Of a stretch of 10,600 nucleotides of DNA, positions 7,760 to 10,600 are shown in pieces. The notes beneath the pieces are model-generated. The model did no database searches, was not told where the DNA came from, and saw nothing but the letters and a program-made list of their open reading frames with translations. Location of the stretch: the NCBI GenBank assembly GCA_965651265.1, contig CBFGRV010000089.1, forward strand, positions 1-10,600, read 5' to 3'. Source of the stretch: CBFGRV01 sp965651265 (GTDB taxonomy: Bacteria > Bacteroidota > Rhodothermia > Rhodothermales > VXPQ01). Numbering within the stretch: position 1 is the first letter of the stretch; every line of letters begins with the position of its first letter. Made by a program: the position numbers and the translations under genes.

Positions 7760-7953
7760 CCGTTCTAGCGTGCGCCTCGTCTGTCCATCCTATACGACAA
7801 ATCGCGATATCGGCACGACGGGCGAAGACGATCTTCCACCGCCCCTCCTCGAGTGAACGTCGTTGTGGCGCAGAGTTGGAGCGGCGTTTGCTCAAGTCCT
7901 GAGTCGACGCCTGGCGCATTTATCGTAAGTGTCGTTCATTCGGGGACGGAATC

Positions 7954-8547
7954 ATGAAGTACGCACGGTTAGTTTTGCTCGTCCTTTTCGTTGTGCTCGG
8001 ATCCACAAGCGCCGCCCAGGCACAGGAGCGCGGGCGAGGCGGGGGCGATGATGATGCGCACGTCATCCTGCGCGATGGAGACCGCCGAAGCCGCGGGGAA
8101 ACCGGCTCCTCGCGAGATCAGAGCGTTGATAGAAGCCGTGGTCGGACTGGAGAAATAGAGCGCGAGCGAGCCGAAGGGCGGACCGGAGACGTTCTAAGCC
8201 GGCGCGGGGACGACCATCGGGACCGGCGCGAGCAGAGAAAGGACCGCGACGACAGGTACGACCGTGACAGACGATACGGCGATTGGGAGTGGGAGAATCG
8301 TCGGCGCAGGGGCGACGTCTACGGAGGGAACGCACCACGAAAAGCGGGCCCTCCCTTCTGTCAGAATGGAGAAGGACATCCGGTACATGGCCGAGCTTGG
8401 TGTCTGGAGAAAGGCTTCGGTCTGAGGGGCTACAACGACCGATACGACGATTACGAAGATCGCAATCGGAAGCGCTGGCGGCCCGTCCGTAATGTCATCG
8501 ATCTGGATGGAGACGCGTGGCGCGATCTATTTTACCGGCGAAAGTAG
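7954..8547 (+). CDS. Secreted Arg/Asp-rich protein with FCxxGxGHPVxGxxWC motif
   Basis: This 197-residue protein has a clear Sec signal peptide: a basic N-terminus, a hydrophobic core at 5-15, and likely cleavage after AQA at residue 23. Residues 24-125 are low complexity and dominated by Arg, Asp, Glu and Gly, with repeated RD/DR and RRGD-like pairs, so this part is probably disordered and polyampholytic. Near the C-terminus a compact segment reads GPPFCQNGEGHPVHGRAWC and then LEKGFGL (132-157), with Cys136, His142, His145 and Cys150. I have a memory of similar FC..GxGHPV.G..WC..KGFGL segments in secreted proteins of Rhodothermia and Gemmatimonadota, but cannot check it here. The two cysteines could form a disulphide, or with the histidines bind a metal. 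No function is known to me. GGA about seven bases upstream supports ATG 7954. Confidence 0.8.
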   Translation: MKYARLVLLVLFVVLGSTSAAQAQERGRGGGDDDAHVILRDGDRRSRGETGSSRDQSVDRSRGRTGEIERERAEGRTGDVLSRRGDDHRDRREQRKDRDDRYDRDRRYGDWEWENRRRRGDVYGGNAPRKAGPPFCQNGEGHPVHGRAWCLEKGFGLRGYNDRYDDYEDRNRKRWRPVRNVIDLDGDAWRDLFYRRK

Positions 8548-8553
8548 CGCCGG
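8535..8553 (+). other. Stem-loop over the stop codon of the R/D-rich protein gene
   Basis: A 6-bp inverted repeat (CCGGCG at 8535-8540, CGCCGG at 8548-8553) encloses a 7-base loop that contains the TAG stop. No T-run follows, so it is not a standard intrinsic terminator. It may protect the 3' end of the mRNA or be incidental. Confidence 0.25.
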
Positions 8554-8619
8554 AATCCTCCTGAGCATGGCGCGCGTTTGGTAGCGAGTATCTTGGTTAA
8601 CGAATCCAGTGGTTTGTGG

Positions 8620-9465
8620 ATGGCACGAGGTGTAGGTATATCACGCGCGGTCCGGCTTCGCCAAGGCGGCCATGAACACCTCAAGGCCGTCCTCCGCGAC
8701 GAGGTGCCGTATATCGCCGTGGAGCGTGCCCCCCAGAACGGAACGCCGAAGCCGGGGCCGACAAGCGTCTTCGACGTTGCCACTTACAATGTGCACCGAT
8801 GGACAGGGCTGACCGGCGGCCGACGGTGGATGCCTGAGCTGGCACTCGAAGTGATCCGGGAGATGGATGCAGATGTGATGGCCATTCAGGAGGCCCTCCG
8901 TCCGTTTGGTGCCCGGGATCCCCTGATGCAGATCGCCGACGAGCTCGGCTATTATCTCACCTTCGTCTCAACGCGCGTTCACCGTGTCGGCGAGTTGGGC
9001 AATGCGATCCTATCCCGCTGGCCGATGTCGTCGGTCTATACGATCGACCTGAGTCTAAGCCGCCTGGAGCGCCGGTCAGCGGCCGTGGCGCTGTTCGACG
9101 GGAGCTCGTCACCTGTCGCCGTAGCCTCGACCCACCTTGCCCTGGTGGATCGCACGCGGAAGCGACAGGTGCAGTCCTTGTTGGAGAGCGAAAACCTTCA
9201 GGGTCCGGCCATTCTTCTTGGGGACATGAATGCCTGGCGCCGCTGTCCGGCCACCCGTACGTTGGACGAGACGTTTCGGAGCATGCATCACAATCTCGAT
9301 TGGCCGGCTACATTTCCCTCCACACGTCCCGTTCTGGCGCTCGATCGCATCTATACGCGGGGAGCGCATGTCGTATCGATGCAGGCGCACAATACGGCGG
9401 CTGCGCGCCGCGCATCGGATCACCTGCCTGTGATGGCCAGGATAGAGCTTGAGGCGGAGCGGTAG
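8620..9465 (+). CDS. Endonuclease/exonuclease/phosphatase (EEP) family protein
   Basis: This 281-residue metal-dependent phosphoesterase belongs to the DNase I/exonuclease III/inositol-phosphatase superfamily; the substrate may be nucleic acid, a phospholipid or a sugar phosphate, and sequence does not decide. The full catalytic set is visible: ATYNVHRW with Asn57, AIQEA with Glu91, GNAILSRWPM (127-136), STHLALVDRTRKRQV with His172, LLGDMNAW with Asp202 and Asn204, LDRIY with Asp242, and ASDHLPV with Asp267-His268. About 48 residues precede the catalytic domain and match nothing I recognise. No signal peptide or membrane segment is seen, so it is probably cytoplasmic. The frame extends to a TTG at 8578, but ATG 8620 is preferred; neither has a strong ribosome site. 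It follows the R/D-rich protein gene by 72 bases on the same strand. Confidence 0.9.
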   Translation: MARGVGISRAVRLRQGGHEHLKAVLRDEVPYIAVERAPQNGTPKPGPTSVFDVATYNVHRWTGLTGGRRWMPELALEVIREMDADVMAIQEALRPFGARDPLMQIADELGYYLTFVSTRVHRVGELGNAILSRWPMSSVYTIDLSLSRLERRSAAVALFDGSSSPVAVASTHLALVDRTRKRQVQSLLESENLQGPAILLGDMNAWRRCPATRTLDETFRSMHHNLDWPATFPSTRPVLALDRIYTRGAHVVSMQAHNTAAARRASDHLPVMARIELEAER

Positions 9466-9582
9466 GGCTGAGCTCAGGACGTCCTCCGGTCAATTCTTTC
9501 TGGGGAGACCAATCTGTACTCATGGCACGGCCCCACGCGTATCGACGACCCCGTCCGGGTAGCGTTCTTCACCGGGGACAGG

Positions 9583-9590
9583 TATACTTG
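9583..9590 (+). promoter_or_regulatory. Possible promoter core before the ROK gene
   Basis: TATACTTG lies 32 bases before the ROK start codon. It fits a sigma70-like -10 (TATACT) and is one base away from the Bacteroidota -7 consensus TAnnTTTG. No good -35 or -33 element is visible at the right spacing, so this is only a candidate. Confidence 0.25.
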
Positions 9591-9622
9591 GACCGCAATC
9601 TCCGTCATCAGCTCCTCGTCAC

Positions 9623-10558
9623 ATGGCTGTCATTGGGATCGACCTCGGCGCTACGAAACTCGCCCTCGCCGTCTTCTCGGATGAGGGCGAATTACTGGAA
9701 CGCAAAGAGCAACTGATCAAAGACCGAGATGTCGGGGAGCTGGTCCGCGATGTCGTTCGTGAGACGGTTGCGGTGTCCGAGGTCGAAATCCAGGGCGTGG
9801 GGATGTGTGTGCCCGGAATCTACTACCCGGACACCGGGCGGGTGTGGGCGCCGAACATCCCCGGATGGGACGACTATCCGCTGCTCGATGTGCTGTCAGG
9901 CGCCGTCGGAGAGGGAGTGCGCGTGCGCGTCGAAAGCGATCGTGCGTGCTGCATTCTCGGTGAGATCTGGAAGGGTGCGGCGCAAGGCTGCACGGATGCA
10001 GTCTTCATGGCCGTAGGCACCGGCATCGGGGCCGGCATCATTTCGGGCGGGCGTATCATTAACGGCCCACGCGGGATAGCGGGCGCTATCGGTTGGATGG
10101 CGCTCGATCGGCCGTACCGCGAAGGATACGAGACCTTCGGGTGCTTTGAATATTTTGCCTCCGGGGACGGGCTCGCACGGGCCGCGCACTTTTTCATGGA
10201 TGATGCATATGCAGGGCCGCTGCGCGACGGGGCCGAGGTCGATGCTCGCCGTATCTTCCAGGCCTACACCTCCGGGGATGAACTGGCTCGCCGGGTGATC
10301 GACAACGCCGTCGAATTCTGGGGAATGGCTACGGCGAACTTGATAAGCATCCTGAATCCACAGAAGATCATTTTTGGTGGGGGAGTTTTCGGCCCTGCGA
10401 CCGACCTGTTGCCACGGATCGAGGACGAAGCGCGCAAATGGGCTCAGCCCATCAGCATGAAGATGGTAAGCCTGGAGCCATCGCAGCTGGGTCCGCACGC
10501 GGCTCTCTACGGCGCCGCCCGACTAGCAACAACGACATCCGACGATGAACGACTTTAA
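9623..10558 (+). CDS. ROK-family kinase homologue with atypical sugar/zinc motifs
   Basis: This 311-residue cytoplasmic protein of the ROK family (sugar kinases and related repressors) has no N-terminal helix-turn-helix, so a kinase-type member is likely. ATP-site parts are intact: IDLGATK at 6-12, VGTGIGAGII at 131-140 and FGGGVFG at 251-257. The catalytic Asp is probably Asp106, in ESDRACC, where family members usually have Asn-Asp. The ExGH motif that contacts sugar is replaced by AIGW (155-158). The zinc motif CxCGxxGCxE is reduced to a lone GCFE (173-176), with Glu167 and Tyr169 where two cysteines are expected. The following ASGDGLAR is normal. It may therefore phosphorylate an unusual substrate without zinc, or have lost kinase activity. 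No Shine-Dalgarno sequence precedes ATG 9623. The next gene starts inside its 3' end, which suggests translational coupling. Confidence 0.9.
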   Translation: MAVIGIDLGATKLALAVFSDEGELLERKEQLIKDRDVGELVRDVVRETVAVSEVEIQGVGMCVPGIYYPDTGRVWAPNIPGWDDYPLLDVLSGAVGEGVRVRVESDRACCILGEIWKGAAQGCTDAVFMAVGTGIGAGIISGGRIINGPRGIAGAIGWMALDRPYREGYETFGCFEYFASGDGLARAAHFFMDDAYAGPLRDGAEVDARRIFQAYTSGDELARRVIDNAVEFWGMATANLISILNPQKIIFGGGVFGPATDLLPRIEDEARKWAQPISMKMVSLEPSQLGPHAALYGAARLATTTSDDERL

Positions 10559-10600
10559 CCGCAGCCAGGTCTTTGCGGCGGCGTGTCTCGGCATGCTCAT
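10545..10600 (+). CDS. Start of next gene, probably a membrane transporter (partial)
   Basis: An ATG at 10545 opens a different frame overlapping the last 14 bases of the ROK gene and stays open to the window edge (18 full codons: MNDFNRSQVFAAACLGML). A short polar start followed by a hydrophobic run looks like the first transmembrane helix of a secondary transporter. A sugar transporter of the major facilitator superfamily would make sense beside a ROK protein, but only the overlap and the hydrophobic trend are actually visible. The overlap itself is typical of coupled genes in an operon. Confidence 0.55.
   Translation, partial: MNDFNRSQVFAAACLGML

Noticed and set aside
9472..9622. Protein-like open stretch after the EEP stop, in the same frame (contains WHGPTRIDDPVRVAFFTGD)
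   Set aside because: It reads smoothly and might be a relic, but it has no start codon, follows two in-frame stops, runs into the ROK gene and matches no family I know. The evidence is too thin to call a pseudogene.
1..10600. Search for a defence, phage, CRISPR, transposon or toxin-antitoxin system
   Set aside because: No direct repeats, integrase, transposase, nuclease-helicase pair or toxin-like small gene pair was seen. The EEP protein stands alone and has no defence-type partner.

Overview
The window looks like an ordinary chromosomal stretch of a GC-rich bacterium, most likely a Rhodothermia/Bacteroidota-type organism. That placement is an inference from the mix of genes: a Tat-exported Gfo/Idh/MocA oxidoreductase, a secreted type-B carboxylesterase lipoprotein, a DUF493 protein, a DUF6265 relic and a full-length ClpB. 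Shine-Dalgarno signals are weak at most starts, which also fits. I see no phage, insertion sequence, CRISPR array, tRNA or rRNA, and no convincing new multi-gene system.

Layout. Positions 67-7277 are almost entirely minus strand. From right to left they hold clpB, a SlyD-like FKBP peptidyl-prolyl isomerase, a hairpin with a T-rich tail that probably ends the FKBP transcript, a GNAT acetyltransferase, a Gfo/Idh/MocA oxidoreductase with a twin-arginine signal, a plus-strand relic of a DUF6265 gene, and a carboxylesterase lipoprotein. A divergent intergenic region at 7278-7477 then switches transcription to the plus strand. There follow a DUF493 protein, a secreted Arg/Asp-rich protein with a two-Cys motif, an endonuclease/exonuclease/phosphatase (EEP) family protein, a ROK-family kinase homologue, and the first codons of a further gene that overlaps the ROK gene and runs off the end.

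How the genes may work together. clpB and the FKBP gene form a small protein-folding block (disaggregase plus prolyl isomerase/chaperone). The ROK gene and its overlapping partner look translationally coupled, and a kinase-transporter pair is a reasonable but unproven reading. The esterase and the Gfo/Idh enzyme are both predicted to be exported, but nothing in the sequence links them to one pathway.

The points most worth a second look are: the DUF6265 relic, with its frame break, internal loss and missing C-terminal half; the secreted R/D-rich protein with its FCxxGxGHPVxGxxWC motif; and the ROK protein, which lacks both the ExGH sugar motif and most of the zinc-site cysteines.
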